The notes beneath the pieces were generated by a model, which was given only the letters and a program-made list of their open reading frames with translations, had not been told where the DNA came from and searched no databases. From Paludibacteraceae bacterium (GTDB taxonomy: Bacteria; Bacteroidota; Bacteroidia; Bacteroidales; Paludibacteraceae): a stretch of 64,000 nt of DNA. Where the stretch lies: the NCBI GenBank assembly GCA_017551675.1, contig JAFZLC010000055.1, positions 1 to 64,000 on the forward strand. The letters run 5' to 3'. Below, piece by piece: positions 29,238 through 38,890 of the stretch. Position numbers and translations under genes: made by a program. The first letter of the stretch is position 1. The number at the start of each line of letters is the position of its first letter.

Positions 29238-29675
29238 ATGAGTAATAAGACACCTCTATTCGAAGGAGAAGGCATAAAGGAATTGATTCCGCAACGAGCT
29301 CCTATCATGATGGTCGACACCTTTTACGATGCCGACGAGGTAGAGTGCAACACAGGCTTGTTAATCAAGTCAGATAACATTTTCTGTGAAAACGGAGAAT
29401 TAATAGAACCAGGACTGATTGAGCACATCGCTCAATCAGCCTCTGCTTTTGCAGGATACAAAGAAAAGTTGAAAAACGCAGAAAAGCCACCAGTTGGCTA
29501 CATAGGCGAAATCAAAAAATTCAAATTGATTCGTCGTCCTAAAGTGGGCGAACGTGTTTTAACTCACATAAAAACGGTTTCTGAAATTATGAATGTTTCT
29601 CTCATTAAAACAGAAGCAAAAGTCAACGATGAGACGATTGCCACCTGTCAAATGAAGATTTTCATAAAAGAATAG
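29238..29675 (+). CDS. FabZ-like hotdog protein, aryl-polyene type (catalytic His replaced by Gln)
   Basis: The 145-residue protein has a single hotdog domain. The segment PQRAPIMMVD (residues 18-27) aligns with the FabZ motif PHRYPFLLVD, so the catalytic histidine is Gln19, while the acidic partner E62 (EPGLIEHIAQSA) remains. It may dehydrate hydroxyacyl-ACP by a modified mechanism or serve as a structural partner. Aryl-polyene loci contain a similar second dehydratase-like protein (ApeP-type), in which I recall the same substitution. Start is five bases after the ACP stop. Confidence 0.8.
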   Translation: MSNKTPLFEGEGIKELIPQRAPIMMVDTFYDADEVECNTGLLIKSDNIFCENGELIEPGLIEHIAQSASAFAGYKEKLKNAEKPPVGYIGEIKKFKLIRRPKVGERVLTHIKTVSEIMNVSLIKTEAKVNDETIATCQMKIFIKE

Positions 29676-29678
29676 ACA

Positions 29679-30119
29679 ATGGCAAATAGTAGTTCCATAT
29701 CTTCCCCAAAGCTCACAAACAGAACCGAGGTGAAAATCCGATTCAGCGAAGTGGACAGCCTTAAAATAGTGTGGCATGGGAATTATGTCAAATACTTGGA
29801 AGATGGAAGGGAAAACTTTGGTAGCCAATACAATATAGAATACCTTACCATGTTTTCCAATGGTTATACAGCCCCTGTGATTGATATGAAACTACAATTC
29901 AAACAGAGCGTCTCTGTTGCTGATACCATCATCGTTGAAACAACTTACAGACCCACCCGGGCCGCCAAACTGATATTCGACTATACTATATACAACAAAG
30001 CCGATATGAGTGTTGTACTCACAGCCGAAACCACTCAGGTTTTTGTGAGTCTCGATGGTGAACTTCAACTTTACAACCCCGAATTTTTCCAGAAATGGAA
30101 AGAACGCTGGGGATACTAA
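29679..30119 (+). CDS. Acyl-CoA/ACP thioesterase, 4HBT family (ApeK-like)
   Basis: The 146-residue hotdog protein carries the 4-hydroxybenzoyl-CoA thioesterase signature RFSEVDSLKIVWHGNYVKYLEDGRE, with the acidic D in SEVDS and the glutamate in the following helix. It would release or proof-read acyl chains on the ACP of this operon. It starts three bases after the preceding stop. Confidence 0.85.
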   Translation: MANSSSISSPKLTNRTEVKIRFSEVDSLKIVWHGNYVKYLEDGRENFGSQYNIEYLTMFSNGYTAPVIDMKLQFKQSVSVADTIIVETTYRPTRAAKLIFDYTIYNKADMSVVLTAETTQVFVSLDGELQLYNPEFFQKWKERWGY

Positions 30120-30154
30120 TTTTCACGATTCTAACAACGATTCAGATAATAATT

Positions 30155-30529
30155 ATGCTAATAGGAGATTTTTTCACAATAGAGCAGATTACGAAGAACG
30201 AGGAAGAAACATTGTATCTGACAAAACTAAATGCAGATCACGAAATATACAAAGGTCACTTCCCTGGAGATCCCATCTGTCCTGGCGTATGCAACGTACA
30301 AACCATCCGTGAATGCGCCGAACAACAAATAGGTAAGAAACTGAGAATCGACTCCATCGCTCTTTGCCGTTTCGCTGCTCTCATCACTCCACAAAATGCA
30401 CCTCAATTGCTCATCGCTCTTCATATAGAAGAAAAAGAAGAGAATAGTTATCTGGCAACGGCTAAAATCACTTCTCCAGACAGCTCAATTCTTTATCTCG
30501 AATACAAAGGTGAATACAGCGCTGAATAA
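30155..30529 (+). CDS. Beta-hydroxyacyl-ACP dehydratase, hotdog family (ApeI-like)
   Basis: The 124-residue protein has the FabA/FabZ-type motif GHFPGDPICPGV with catalytic H35, so unlike the other hotdog protein it keeps the histidine. It would dehydrate 3-hydroxyacyl-ACP to give the conjugated double bonds of a polyene. A longer frame begins at 30095 inside the thioesterase gene, with a hydrophobic extension not expected in this family; the start at 30155 (MLIGDFFTI) is preferred. Confidence 0.82.
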   Translation: MLIGDFFTIEQITKNEEETLYLTKLNADHEIYKGHFPGDPICPGVCNVQTIRECAEQQIGKKLRIDSIALCRFAALITPQNAPQLLIALHIEEKEENSYLATAKITSPDSSILYLEYKGEYSAE

Positions 30530-30547
30530 CAAATGGTGATCGAAATA

Positions 30548-30564
30548 AATTTATAGACTCCACC
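30548..30564 (-). repeat. Dispersed 17-base intergenic motif within the operon
   Basis: AATTTATAGACTCCACC, the reverse complement of the GGTGGGTTCTATAAATT family with one mismatch. It occupies the 50-base gap between the dehydratase and the exporter gene, the widest gap in this otherwise tightly packed operon. Confidence 0.5.
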
Positions 30565-30579
30565 AAATAGACACGAAAT

Positions 30580-33500
30580 ATGACAAAACTCACTACTTCG
30601 ATATACTATTTCTTCAAAAAGAACAGATTAGTATTTTGGGCGACATTGATTCTTAGCACCTTGTTTTTCGTCTATTTTGGAACGAAAATCAAATACGAAG
30701 AAGATGTAACCAAATTATTACCATCTACAAAAGATAAAGACAACACAAAGGAGGTCGTTTTTGAAAATCTAAAGGTCAAAGATAAACTATTCATCATCTT
30801 CAAACCTACTACGGATACGGCCGACGTCTCTCGCGTGTCTGCCTCTATCGACACCTTCATGAATCGATTGCTCGTCAATCCTATTTGCACGGAGATGCTC
30901 GACGAATCCCTCTATCGTGTGGATGCCGACTTATTAAAGAACGCCATTGGCGAGCTCTATAATCAACTACCTATCTTTATCGACTCTTCTGATTATCGCG
31001 TCATCGACTCTCTTACCACCAAGGAAGCTATCTCCCAACAGATGCAAGAGAACCTAATGACCATCTACTCGCCTACCGGCTCTATGATGATGGATGTCAT
31101 TTTCAAAGACCCACTGGCTTTCAGAAAAGTCTTTATGAACAAAGCAAGTTCGCTAAAAGAGGGACTCGGTTCCAACTATAAGATCATTGATAATCATTTC
31201 TTTTCTCCCGATAGCGCCATTGCCATCGTTTGGTTGTCCCCTAATTTCAAAACATTAGACTCCAAACTAAGTAGCAAACTAATCAACGAAATCGACAACG
31301 AGATTGAAGAATACAATAAGTTATACCCAGACATAGAGGTCTATTACCATGGAGCAGCACCTCAAAGTGTCTTCAATGCAAAACAAATCAAGTCTGATTT
31401 GTTCATGACACTCTCCGTCTCTATGTTAATCATCTGCATCATTTTATTGTTGTGTTATAGAGATCCAAAATTCATTGTTCAAATGGCTGTTCCAATTGGA
31501 TATGGATTCTTCTTCTCTCTAACCATCATCTATTTCATCAAACAACAAATATCATTATTGGCCTTGGGTATTGGTGCCATTGTATTGGGTGTCGCACTAA
31601 GCTATTGCTTACACGTACTCATTCACAAAAAATATGTCAACGATCCTGTTAGAGTCATAAAAGAGCAAACAGTACCTGTCATTCTTGGTTCTCTCACCAC
31701 CATCGGTGCATTCCTAAGTCTACTCTTCACTCGTGCAGAGCTACTCAAAGACTTCGGTATCTTTGCCTCATTAGCATTGGTAGGTACCACATTGTTCTGT
31801 CTGATCTTCCTTCCTCAGTTCTTTGGTACAGATAAAAAAGAACCATCAAAGAAAATTCTCTCTATACTGAATAAGATTAACTCTTATCCATTCGAAAGAA
31901 AAACATTGCTCATCTGTGGCATCACTTTTATCAGTATTCTTAGCTTTTTCACCTCCGATTGGGTGAAATTTGACACCAATATCAGACATTTGAGCCATTA
32001 TGAGCCTAAAGTGATAGAATCCCAGAAAATACTTGCCGAACACACAACAAAAGGTTATCAAACGATGTACTTCGCAGCCACTTCTGAGAATTTAGACACT
32101 GCATTATACTACAATCGCCAAATGACCAAAATGTTGGAAGCTTTGGAGGACTTGGAAAAGATTGGATCGTTCACCGGCAACAACAATCAGATCTTCCTTC
32201 TCAATTCAGAACAACAAGAAAGAATTGATGCATGGAATAAATATTGGACCCCGACCAAAAAAGCGCAGGTGCTAACAGACATGGATCAAGCAGCAGTGGC
32301 ATGCGGATTCACACCAGACTCTCTGAACGCCTTCCGCCACCTCATAGAGTACACCAACTATCAACCATTTTCCATCTATGAAAGCAAGGCATTGCCAGAG
32401 GCTATCAAGTGCAACATGATGGAATACACAGATGGCAAATATTTAGTCTTTACCCCTGTCCTACTGAAAGAGGAATACAAAACAGAGGTATGTGACGAAA
32501 TCACATCTCACAAACATCTTGTGGTCATCGACCCATTCTATTATACGAGTGACATGTTGGAATTGATTCACAAAGATTTCAATGTCACATTAGGGCTCTC
32601 ATCGCTCTTTGTGTTGATTGTGTTGCTCTTAGCCTACAAGAGTTTCATTCTAGCATTTATTTCATTCCTGCCAATGACCTTAAGTTGGTATATCGTCTTA
32701 GGTGTCATGGGAATCTTTGGAATCGAGTTCAACCTCATCAACATCATCGTCTCTTCATTCATCTACGGTGTAGGTGTAGATTATAGTATCTTCATCATGG
32801 ATGGATTATTGGCAGAATACCGGACGAAGAAGAATCTGTTGGTTTTCCACAAGACGGCCATACTATTCTCCGCGATGGTGTTAATCATCACTGTCACTTC
32901 CCTACTCTTTGCGCATCATCCATCCGTTCGCTCCATTGGAGTTTCCACACTGATTGGTATGAGTTCCGCATTGCTGATTGCCTACACATTGCAACCATTC
33001 CTATTCTATTGGTTGATTAAACGACAAGCAGGCAAAGGAGTGGCACCTATCACGCTGTTCAATATCATGCATGGAGAGATCTATTTCAATAAAAAGAAAT
33101 CGATGTCTAACAAACAGCAGATTAGAAACATCTACGAATATAAAGGATATGATGTAGAAAAAACAGTTAAAAATGAATTGAAAGTCACCCATAATTACAG
33201 CATATTGAACGATCTCTTCCCAATGGAAGGACGCATGTTGGATTACAACTGTAATTATGGAGCAAAAGCTTATTGGTTCCATATCAATACAACCGAGATG
33301 CAGATTGTGGGTTATGACAAAAACGAGAATGCAATCACCATTGCCAACAATTGCTACAGCAAAGACGATCGCATTAAATTCACCACCAATGAAGCCATTT
33401 TGGAAGAGAATTTTGATGTAATAGCCATCAATCCAACGGAGGATGCCATTCCAGAAGCACTCACACAATGTATGGAGTCAACTCGTATCATCCTACTTCA

Positions 33501-33585
33501 CAAAGAAATGGTTGGAAAGGTTCAAGTACCAGCTAAATTTCAAAAGAAAGACGAAGACGAACGATTCATATTATATAAGGCATAA
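30580..33585 (+). CDS. MMPL/RND exporter fused to a degenerate methyltransferase-like domain
   Basis: The 1001-residue protein has an RND/MMPL exporter (about 1-812) with two sets of six helices around periplasmic domains, then a linker (about 815-855) and a class I methyltransferase-like domain (about 855-1001). In Bacteroidales relatives I recall a trifunctional layout of MMPL, lysophospholipid acyltransferase and methyltransferase. Here the acyltransferase is missing and the SAM-binding motif reads DYNCNYG instead of DLGCGYG, so methyl transfer is doubtful. It would export the product of this operon or place it in the outer membrane. Confidence 0.85.
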   Translation: MTKLTTSIYYFFKKNRLVFWATLILSTLFFVYFGTKIKYEEDVTKLLPSTKDKDNTKEVVFENLKVKDKLFIIFKPTTDTADVSRVSASIDTFMNRLLVNPICTEMLDESLYRVDADLLKNAIGELYNQLPIFIDSSDYRVIDSLTTKEAISQQMQENLMTIYSPTGSMMMDVIFKDPLAFRKVFMNKASSLKEGLGSNYKIIDNHFFSPDSAIAIVWLSPNFKTLDSKLSSKLINEIDNEIEEYNKLYPDIEVYYHGAAPQSVFNAKQIKSDLFMTLSVSMLIICIILLLCYRDPKFIVQMAVPIGYGFFFSLTIIYFIKQQISLLALGIGAIVLGVALSYCLHVLIHKKYVNDPVRVIKEQTVPVILGSLTTIGAFLSLLFTRAELLKDFGIFASLALVGTTLFCLIFLPQFFGTDKKEPSKKILSILNKINSYPFERKTLLICGITFISILSFFTSDWVKFDTNIRHLSHYEPKVIESQKILAEHTTKGYQTMYFAATSENLDTALYYNRQMTKMLEALEDLEKIGSFTGNNNQIFLLNSEQQERIDAWNKYWTPTKKAQVLTDMDQAAVACGFTPDSLNAFRHLIEYTNYQPFSIYESKALPEAIKCNMMEYTDGKYLVFTPVLLKEEYKTEVCDEITSHKHLVVIDPFYYTSDMLELIHKDFNVTLGLSSLFVLIVLLLAYKSFILAFISFLPMTLSWYIVLGVMGIFGIEFNLINIIVSSFIYGVGVDYSIFIMDGLLAEYRTKKNLLVFHKTAILFSAMVLIITVTSLLFAHHPSVRSIGVSTLIGMSSALLIAYTLQPFLFYWLIKRQAGKGVAPITLFNIMHGEIYFNKKKSMSNKQQIRNIYEYKGYDVEKTVKNELKVTHNYSILNDLFPMEGRMLDYNCNYGAKAYWFHINTTEMQIVGYDKNENAITIANNCYSKDDRIKFTTNEAILEENFDVIAINPTEDAIPEALTQCMESTRIILLHKEMVGKVQVPAKFQKKDEDERFILYKA

Positions 33586-33594
33586 GATTTTCGC

Positions 33595-35091
33595 ATGAAA
33601 TACGATGTTGTCATAATAGGAGCAGGTTTAGGAGGATTGGAGTGTGGATACACGCTTTCCAAAAACGGACTAAATGTATGCGTATTAGAGCAAAGTCCGG
33701 TTTTAGGAGGTTGTCTGCAAACATTCCATCGAAAAGGAAACACCTATGACACCGGATTTCATTACATCGGAGGATTAGCAGAGGGGCAACATCTCAACCG
33801 ACTATTCAGCTACTTCCAACTCATGGATTTGCCATGGAAGAAGTTGGACGAAAATTGCTTTGACGAAGTAATCTTCCATGGGGAAAGTTATGCTTTTGCC
33901 AATGGATATGAACGATTCATAGATACATTGGCAGCAAAATTTCCACATCAGAAAGAAAATCTAAAACAATATATTGCCACGCTCAGCGAAATAGGCAGAA
34001 ACATTTTCAATAGTTTCTCACCACGCTCAGCAGAAGAGTTTTTCCAGTCAAAAGCCTTCACACAATCCGCCTATGATTTTCTGAATGAGACAATCAGTGA
34101 TCCGCTACTTCGTAATGTGTTGGCAGGCACATCGCTCAAGATGGAGCTACATCCTGAGAAATTGCCACTCTACATATATGCACAGATCAACGACTCCTTT
34201 ATTCAAAGTGCATGGAGAATAGAAGGCGGAGGAATGCAAATTGCGCAGAAATTAGCACAACACATCACATCCCAAGGAGGCACAGTGCGCACAAAAGCAG
34301 CGGTGACAGAACTGATAGAAGAAAACGGTGTGATAACAAGAGCCAAACTTTCCAATGGAGAAGAGGTAGAAGGCACCACCTTCATTTCTAACATTCATCC
34401 TGTAAAGACATTGGATTTAGTAAAGGAAAGCAAGGTCATTCGAAATATTTACAAAAGAAGAATAGGAAACATTCCCAACACATACGGAATGTTTACCGCC
34501 AACCTGCGATTAAAGCCACACATGGTTCCCTATTTGAATCGTAATCAGTACATCTACGAGACTGACAACATCTGGTCTTATTACGAATACAAAGAAAACC
34601 AAAAGAAAAATTGCGTACTTGTCAGTTATCAGACGCCAGAAAAAGGAGAAGAGACGACGTGCAATATCGATTTGCTCACCCCAATGACGTGGAAAGAAGT
34701 AGCGCAATGGGAAGAGACCTCCATTATGAAAAGAGGTGCAGATTACGAGAAGATGAAAGAGACAAATGCCCAAGAATGCATTGAAATAGCAAGTAAATGG
34801 ATTCCAATGCTCAAGGATAGTATAGAAGGAATCTACACAAGCACGCCTCTCACCTATCGTGACTATACAGGCACATATCAGGGAAGTGCGTATGGAATAC
34901 AAAAGGACCACGCCCAATTGACCTACACTATGTTAACTCCCAAAACCCCTGTTCCAAATCTATTGTTAACAGGGCAAAATCTCAATCTTCACGGGGTTTT
35001 AGGTGTCAGTATGACATCCTTTTTCACATGTGCAGAGATTTTAGGAATGGATAAAATAGCTGACGAATTAAAAATAAGCAAAAACAATTAA
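33595..35091 (+). CDS. NAD(P)/FAD-dependent oxidoreductase, CrtI-like
   Basis: The 498-residue flavoprotein has the dinucleotide motif GAGLGGLECGYTLSKNGLNVCVLEQ (GAGLGG at 8-13), a substrate domain, and the C-terminal NLLLTGQNLNLHGVLGVSMTSF typical of phytoene desaturase/isomerase relatives. Such enzymes are found in Bacteroidota aryl-polyene-like loci, perhaps acting on the polyene. It begins nine bases after the exporter stop and is the last gene of the operon. Confidence 0.85.
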   Translation: MKYDVVIIGAGLGGLECGYTLSKNGLNVCVLEQSPVLGGCLQTFHRKGNTYDTGFHYIGGLAEGQHLNRLFSYFQLMDLPWKKLDENCFDEVIFHGESYAFANGYERFIDTLAAKFPHQKENLKQYIATLSEIGRNIFNSFSPRSAEEFFQSKAFTQSAYDFLNETISDPLLRNVLAGTSLKMELHPEKLPLYIYAQINDSFIQSAWRIEGGGMQIAQKLAQHITSQGGTVRTKAAVTELIEENGVITRAKLSNGEEVEGTTFISNIHPVKTLDLVKESKVIRNIYKRRIGNIPNTYGMFTANLRLKPHMVPYLNRNQYIYETDNIWSYYEYKENQKKNCVLVSYQTPEKGEETTCNIDLLTPMTWKEVAQWEETSIMKRGADYEKMKETNAQECIEIASKWIPMLKDSIEGIYTSTPLTYRDYTGTYQGSAYGIQKDHAQLTYTMLTPKTPVPNLLLTGQNLNLHGVLGVSMTSFFTCAEILGMDKIADELKISKNN

Positions 35092-35149
35092 AATCATTAT
35101 CATAGTTGTCATACTCCAAGCAAAAGCGACCAAATATTTTTTAAAAAAT

Positions 35150-35180
35150 TTTGTCACAAACAAAAAATAAATTACCTTTG
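35150..35180 (+). promoter_or_regulatory. Promoter of the first GH5 gene
   Basis: TTTG (35150-35153), a 19-base spacer and TACCTTTG (35173-35180) match the consensus. The leader is about 135 bases. Confidence 0.7.
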
Positions 35181-35322
35181 GCACGCTTATAGTATACTAC
35201 AAAGAATGGGGCATGGTACGTGTTGGAATGTAAAAAGATGATGTTGTGTTGAGTAGCATAGTTATAAGTGTAAATGAGTAGAGAGATATTAATACAATTA
35301 TTATTAACTAAAACAGATAGAA

Positions 35323-37278
35323 ATGAAAAAACTTTTATCATTAGCCGCTACTGTATTAGTAGCAATGACAGCCAACGCTGCATTGGATGACAGTAATCCT
35401 GGCAACAACGACTACATCAAGGAATGGGGTCGTTTGAAAGTACAAGGAACTCACATCGTCAGCGAAAAAGGCGAACAAATTCAAATAAAGGGATGGTCTT
35501 CCTTCGGATGGCAAAACAACTGGGGAGATTGTCATAGTGAAGGTGCAATCAAGCAAATGAAAGCATGGGGTGCAAACATCTATCGTGGTGCCATGTACGT
35601 AGAAGAAGGTGGTTACAACAACGACAAGAGTGGTTTCACTCAAATCACAAAAAACCTGATTGACTTGACTGCAAAGAATGGTATGTACTATCTTTGTGAT
35701 TGGCACATTTTGACACCAGGTGACCCATTAAGTGGAAGTTATGGTGATTACAACAACTACTTCAGAGAGATCACTTCATACGTAAAACAGAAGGGATACG
35801 TACATGTGTTGTACGAAATCTGCAACGAGCCTAATGGTGTAAGTTGGGATAGAATCAAAGAATACGCTAACAAGGTAATTCCTACTATTCGTCAAAACGA
35901 ACCAGACGCTATCATTGTTGTAGGAACACCAGAGTGGGATCAACGTATCGACCAAGCAAAGGCAAGTCCTCTTAATGGATATAGCAACATTATGTATTCA
36001 TTCCACTATTATGCTTGTTCTCATCAAGGATTGTTAGGTTACTATCAAGGAGCAGTAAACGTGATTCCAGTGTTTATCTCTGAGTGGGGTGTTGCCAACT
36101 TCGATGGTGGTCAAGCACAAGGAAGAAACATTGATGGCAATTGCAAGAATGGAGCAAAAGCGCTTATGGATGAAGCTGCAAGAAACAAGACTCCTTGGTG
36201 TTGTTGGTCATTCGGAGAGAAAGCTGAGCAAGCTTCTGCTCTTATGAGTTGTGGTAGCATGGAATTGTCTCCTTCTGGAAATTATGTTGTTGAAAACTAC
36301 ATGTTAGGACGCTATGCTCCAGATCCAATAATCACAGCATGTTATGAAGGTGAATGTCAAAAAGTTCCTGGTGTCATCGACTTAGGAAAGTATGATGTAA
36401 ATCCAAAGGGTAAAGCCGAGACAGAAGGTGGACTTACTACAGTAGGTGCAGGTGAAGGCGTTACCTACCACGAGCAAAACACTGTAGATGATGAGAAGAA
36501 CGATGGTTCTTTGTGTAATGGTGCTTACAAATGGGGTGGTGAAGGATTCAACTTCAGACCTGACGAGTGTGTGGATGCATCTAACTGCTATGGTATAACA
36601 AACTCTGAAGGATATCATAACTTGGGTTACATTGAGCCTCTTGAGTGGGAAACTTACACACTTGAAGTTGAAGAACCAGGTTACTATGCTTTGGAAGCTT
36701 TAGTAAATCCAACTACCAAGCAAGAATTGAGTATCGACTCAAAAACTTACGGTGTAAACCTTTTGTATGATATTGATACAGAAGAAGAATTGACAACCGT
36801 ATCTTTCTTTACTGATATGAAGAAGACGGATGAAGATTGGAAAAATTGGCAATGGCAAACTCCAGACAACAACTTGGATGATGCAGAAGAAATAAATGCA
36901 GGTTTGTTGTTTAAAGAAAAAGGTGAGCACACCATCCGTATTTTCTGGGGTTCTGGTACAGATGAAGTAGAGACTGCTGGAGATATGGGTCCACTTCGTT
37001 TGACTTTTGCAAAAGCTTACAATGGTCCTGGTTATGAGAATGTAAAGACAAATGACATTGCTACTAATGGTGTTGTTGTCTATCCTTCTCCTGCAACTGA
37101 CGTTGTTTATGCAACAGGAGATGTTGCTAAGATTTCAATTTGCAACATTGCAGGCTGCATCGTTGCTGAGGCATCTGCAAACTCTGTAAATATCGCTGCT
37201 CTTGCAAGTGGTGCTTACATTGCAAAAGTAACATTGTCAAATGGTAATGTTGTTACTAAGACAATCATCAAGAAATAA
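35323..37278 (+). CDS. Secreted GH5 (GH5_2-like) endoglucanase with CBM-like and T9SS domains
   Basis: The 651-residue protein has a signal peptide (cleavage near residue 20), a GH5 catalytic domain (about 30-310) with the acid/base E169 in ICNEPNG, nucleophile E254 in ISEWG, DWH at 126-128 and HYY at 228-230, a beta-rich carbohydrate-binding-like region (about 355-575), and a C-terminal T9SS sorting domain (about 580-651). It hydrolyses beta-1,4-glucans, most likely cellulose, outside the cell. A terminator follows. A diverged paralogue lies at 39168-41114. Confidence 0.92.
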   Translation: MKKLLSLAATVLVAMTANAALDDSNPGNNDYIKEWGRLKVQGTHIVSEKGEQIQIKGWSSFGWQNNWGDCHSEGAIKQMKAWGANIYRGAMYVEEGGYNNDKSGFTQITKNLIDLTAKNGMYYLCDWHILTPGDPLSGSYGDYNNYFREITSYVKQKGYVHVLYEICNEPNGVSWDRIKEYANKVIPTIRQNEPDAIIVVGTPEWDQRIDQAKASPLNGYSNIMYSFHYYACSHQGLLGYYQGAVNVIPVFISEWGVANFDGGQAQGRNIDGNCKNGAKALMDEAARNKTPWCCWSFGEKAEQASALMSCGSMELSPSGNYVVENYMLGRYAPDPIITACYEGECQKVPGVIDLGKYDVNPKGKAETEGGLTTVGAGEGVTYHEQNTVDDEKNDGSLCNGAYKWGGEGFNFRPDECVDASNCYGITNSEGYHNLGYIEPLEWETYTLEVEEPGYYALEALVNPTTKQELSIDSKTYGVNLLYDIDTEEELTTVSFFTDMKKTDEDWKNWQWQTPDNNLDDAEEINAGLLFKEKGEHTIRIFWGSGTDEVETAGDMGPLRLTFAKAYNGPGYENVKTNDIATNGVVVYPSPATDVVYATGDVAKISICNIAGCIVAEASANSVNIAALASGAYIAKVTLSNGNVVTKTIIKK

Positions 37279-37299
37279 ATTTCGTTGAAATTTTCAAAG

Positions 37300-37337
37300 T
37301 ACTCCCCTCCTCCATTTTCGAGGGGGGAGTATTTTTT
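37300..37337 (+). terminator. Rho-independent terminator after the first GH5 gene
   Basis: TACTCCCC (37300-37307) pairs with GGGGAGTA (37324-37331), with partial extension, and is followed by six T. The next gene starts only 38 bases later without its own clear promoter, so it is likely expressed by partial read-through. Confidence 0.8.
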
Positions 37338-37374
37338 ATAACAAAGCATTTATTATTAACAAAAAAATAGCGCA

Positions 37375-38835
37375 ATGAAGAAAATTACTACATTAGCATT
37401 CTTGTCTATGGCCGCATTGAACATCAATGCCGCTGAATATTTGGACACTTGCAAAAATTGCAACGGAGAAGTGTATTGGATCGTTAAAGATGGTATCATT
37501 AACGAAAACATTCTTCAATTACCATATGAAAACAACGATGGTAGTCTTTTGAACTCAGGCAAAACTTACAATGGAGAGACCGTAGCAGAGTTCCTAAAAT
37601 TGAATCAATACAACGACGTTAGATTCGATCTTACTGAAGCACCGCTTAATTTGGACAAGACATGGGTGATGAACATCGAATATGCAATTCCTGCAGCAGT
37701 AGATCAAACATCCACCACTTACAAAGAATTAACAGTTGCTGGTGAAACAGCTGATGGTACAAAGCCTGCCTTTATTTTTGGATTACAAGATTCTGTTACT
37801 ACAGACAAAGGTACAGATGTTCTTCAAGCAAGAATCACCGTACAAGCAGCTATCGATGCTATTCAAAACGGAGATCAATTCAAGACTCGCAAGCAGTTCG
37901 TTTTTGCAAATCCTTCCATCAAAGAGATGAGATACTTCTGTATGTCATTCGTCAGAGAGAGTAAAGAGTTTTTGGAGCCTATGTACATCAAGAACCTCTA
38001 CTTCTATGGAGAAGGAAGCAAGCCTTTCTACGCAGAAGATTTCACAACTGTTGCTGCAACCATCTACTCAGATAATACAGTTAGATTGAACCTAGCAGAA
38101 ACTTCAGAATTCCATGGTGGAATCATTCCTACCCCTACTTCTGGAAAGAATATTACTTTAGCAAGATGCTGGGATAAAACTCCAGACGAGTCTGGTCTTC
38201 ACGGTTCAGAACTTTACCATGGATTAAGCATCTCTCACGAGAAACAAGACGTAACCACTACTATCGACAACATTACTATTCCTGATGGTTTGAAATCATT
38301 TGAAGTAGCTATGCTAATCAAGAAGAGATATCTCGAAAAGAAACCAGATCATGAAGCAGCATGGGAAGAGGCAGTTGCAAACAACAGCATACCTAACTTA
38401 GGTGGCTTTACTGTTAAATTTGACAACGGCGAGGAAGTTGCTCTTTATACAGACAAACAATTCCCTTCTATCTGGACTTGGGAAAAGCAAACAGTAACAG
38501 TTCCAGATGGTGTTAAAACTTGTTCATTAAACTTCACAGGTACAGATTTCACATACGCTATTGACCAAATCCGTATGGGTGACAATTTGGTAACTGGCAT
38601 CGATGAGGCTCCTGCTGAAATCGCTGCTAAAGTAGTTATCTCTCCTAACCCAACATCTGACATCTTGACTGTTAACACAGAAGCTAACAAGATGGAAGTT
38701 TATGGTTTGAATGGTGTACTTGCTATCGAAGCTGCAGGCAACCAAATCAATGTATCTTCTTTGGCTAAAGGTATCTACGTTGTTAGAATCTATACTAATG
38801 ACGGATTTATCACTAAAACATTCATCAAAGAATAA
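37375..38835 (+). CDS. Unrecognised secreted protein with T9SS sorting domain
   Basis: The 486-residue protein has a signal peptide (cleavage after NINA, about residue 19), a beta-rich middle with no family I can name, and a C-terminal type A T9SS sorting domain (VVISPNPTSDILTVNTEANKMEVYGLNGVLAIE onward, about 420-486). A CKNCNGEVYW motif follows the signal peptide. It sits between two GH5 paralogues and behind a terminator, suggesting a surface protein that acts with the cellulases, for example in polysaccharide binding. That role is inferred only from position and export route. Confidence 0.85.
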   Translation: MKKITTLAFLSMAALNINAAEYLDTCKNCNGEVYWIVKDGIINENILQLPYENNDGSLLNSGKTYNGETVAEFLKLNQYNDVRFDLTEAPLNLDKTWVMNIEYAIPAAVDQTSTTYKELTVAGETADGTKPAFIFGLQDSVTTDKGTDVLQARITVQAAIDAIQNGDQFKTRKQFVFANPSIKEMRYFCMSFVRESKEFLEPMYIKNLYFYGEGSKPFYAEDFTTVAATIYSDNTVRLNLAETSEFHGGIIPTPTSGKNITLARCWDKTPDESGLHGSELYHGLSISHEKQDVTTTIDNITIPDGLKSFEVAMLIKKRYLEKKPDHEAAWEEAVANNSIPNLGGFTVKFDNGEEVALYTDKQFPSIWTWEKQTVTVPDGVKTCSLNFTGTDFTYAIDQIRMGDNLVTGIDEAPAEIAAKVVISPNPTSDILTVNTEANKMEVYGLNGVLAIEAAGNQINVSSLAKGIYVVRIYTNDGFITKTFIKE

Positions 38836-38854
38836 TTGTTGATTAAATAATTTT

Positions 38855-38890
38855 AGAAAGGGGAAGATTCGTCTTCCCCTTTCTTTTTTT
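38855..38890 (+). terminator. Rho-independent terminator
   Basis: A perfect 13-base stem AGAAAGGGGAAGA/TCTTCCCCTTTCT with a TTCG tetraloop is followed by a run of T. It ends the first GH5 transcript and the unknown cargo gene. The 332-base gap to the next gene otherwise holds a weak promoter (39033) and a short CCTCA-N7-TGAGG hairpin at 39041-39057. Confidence 0.92.
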
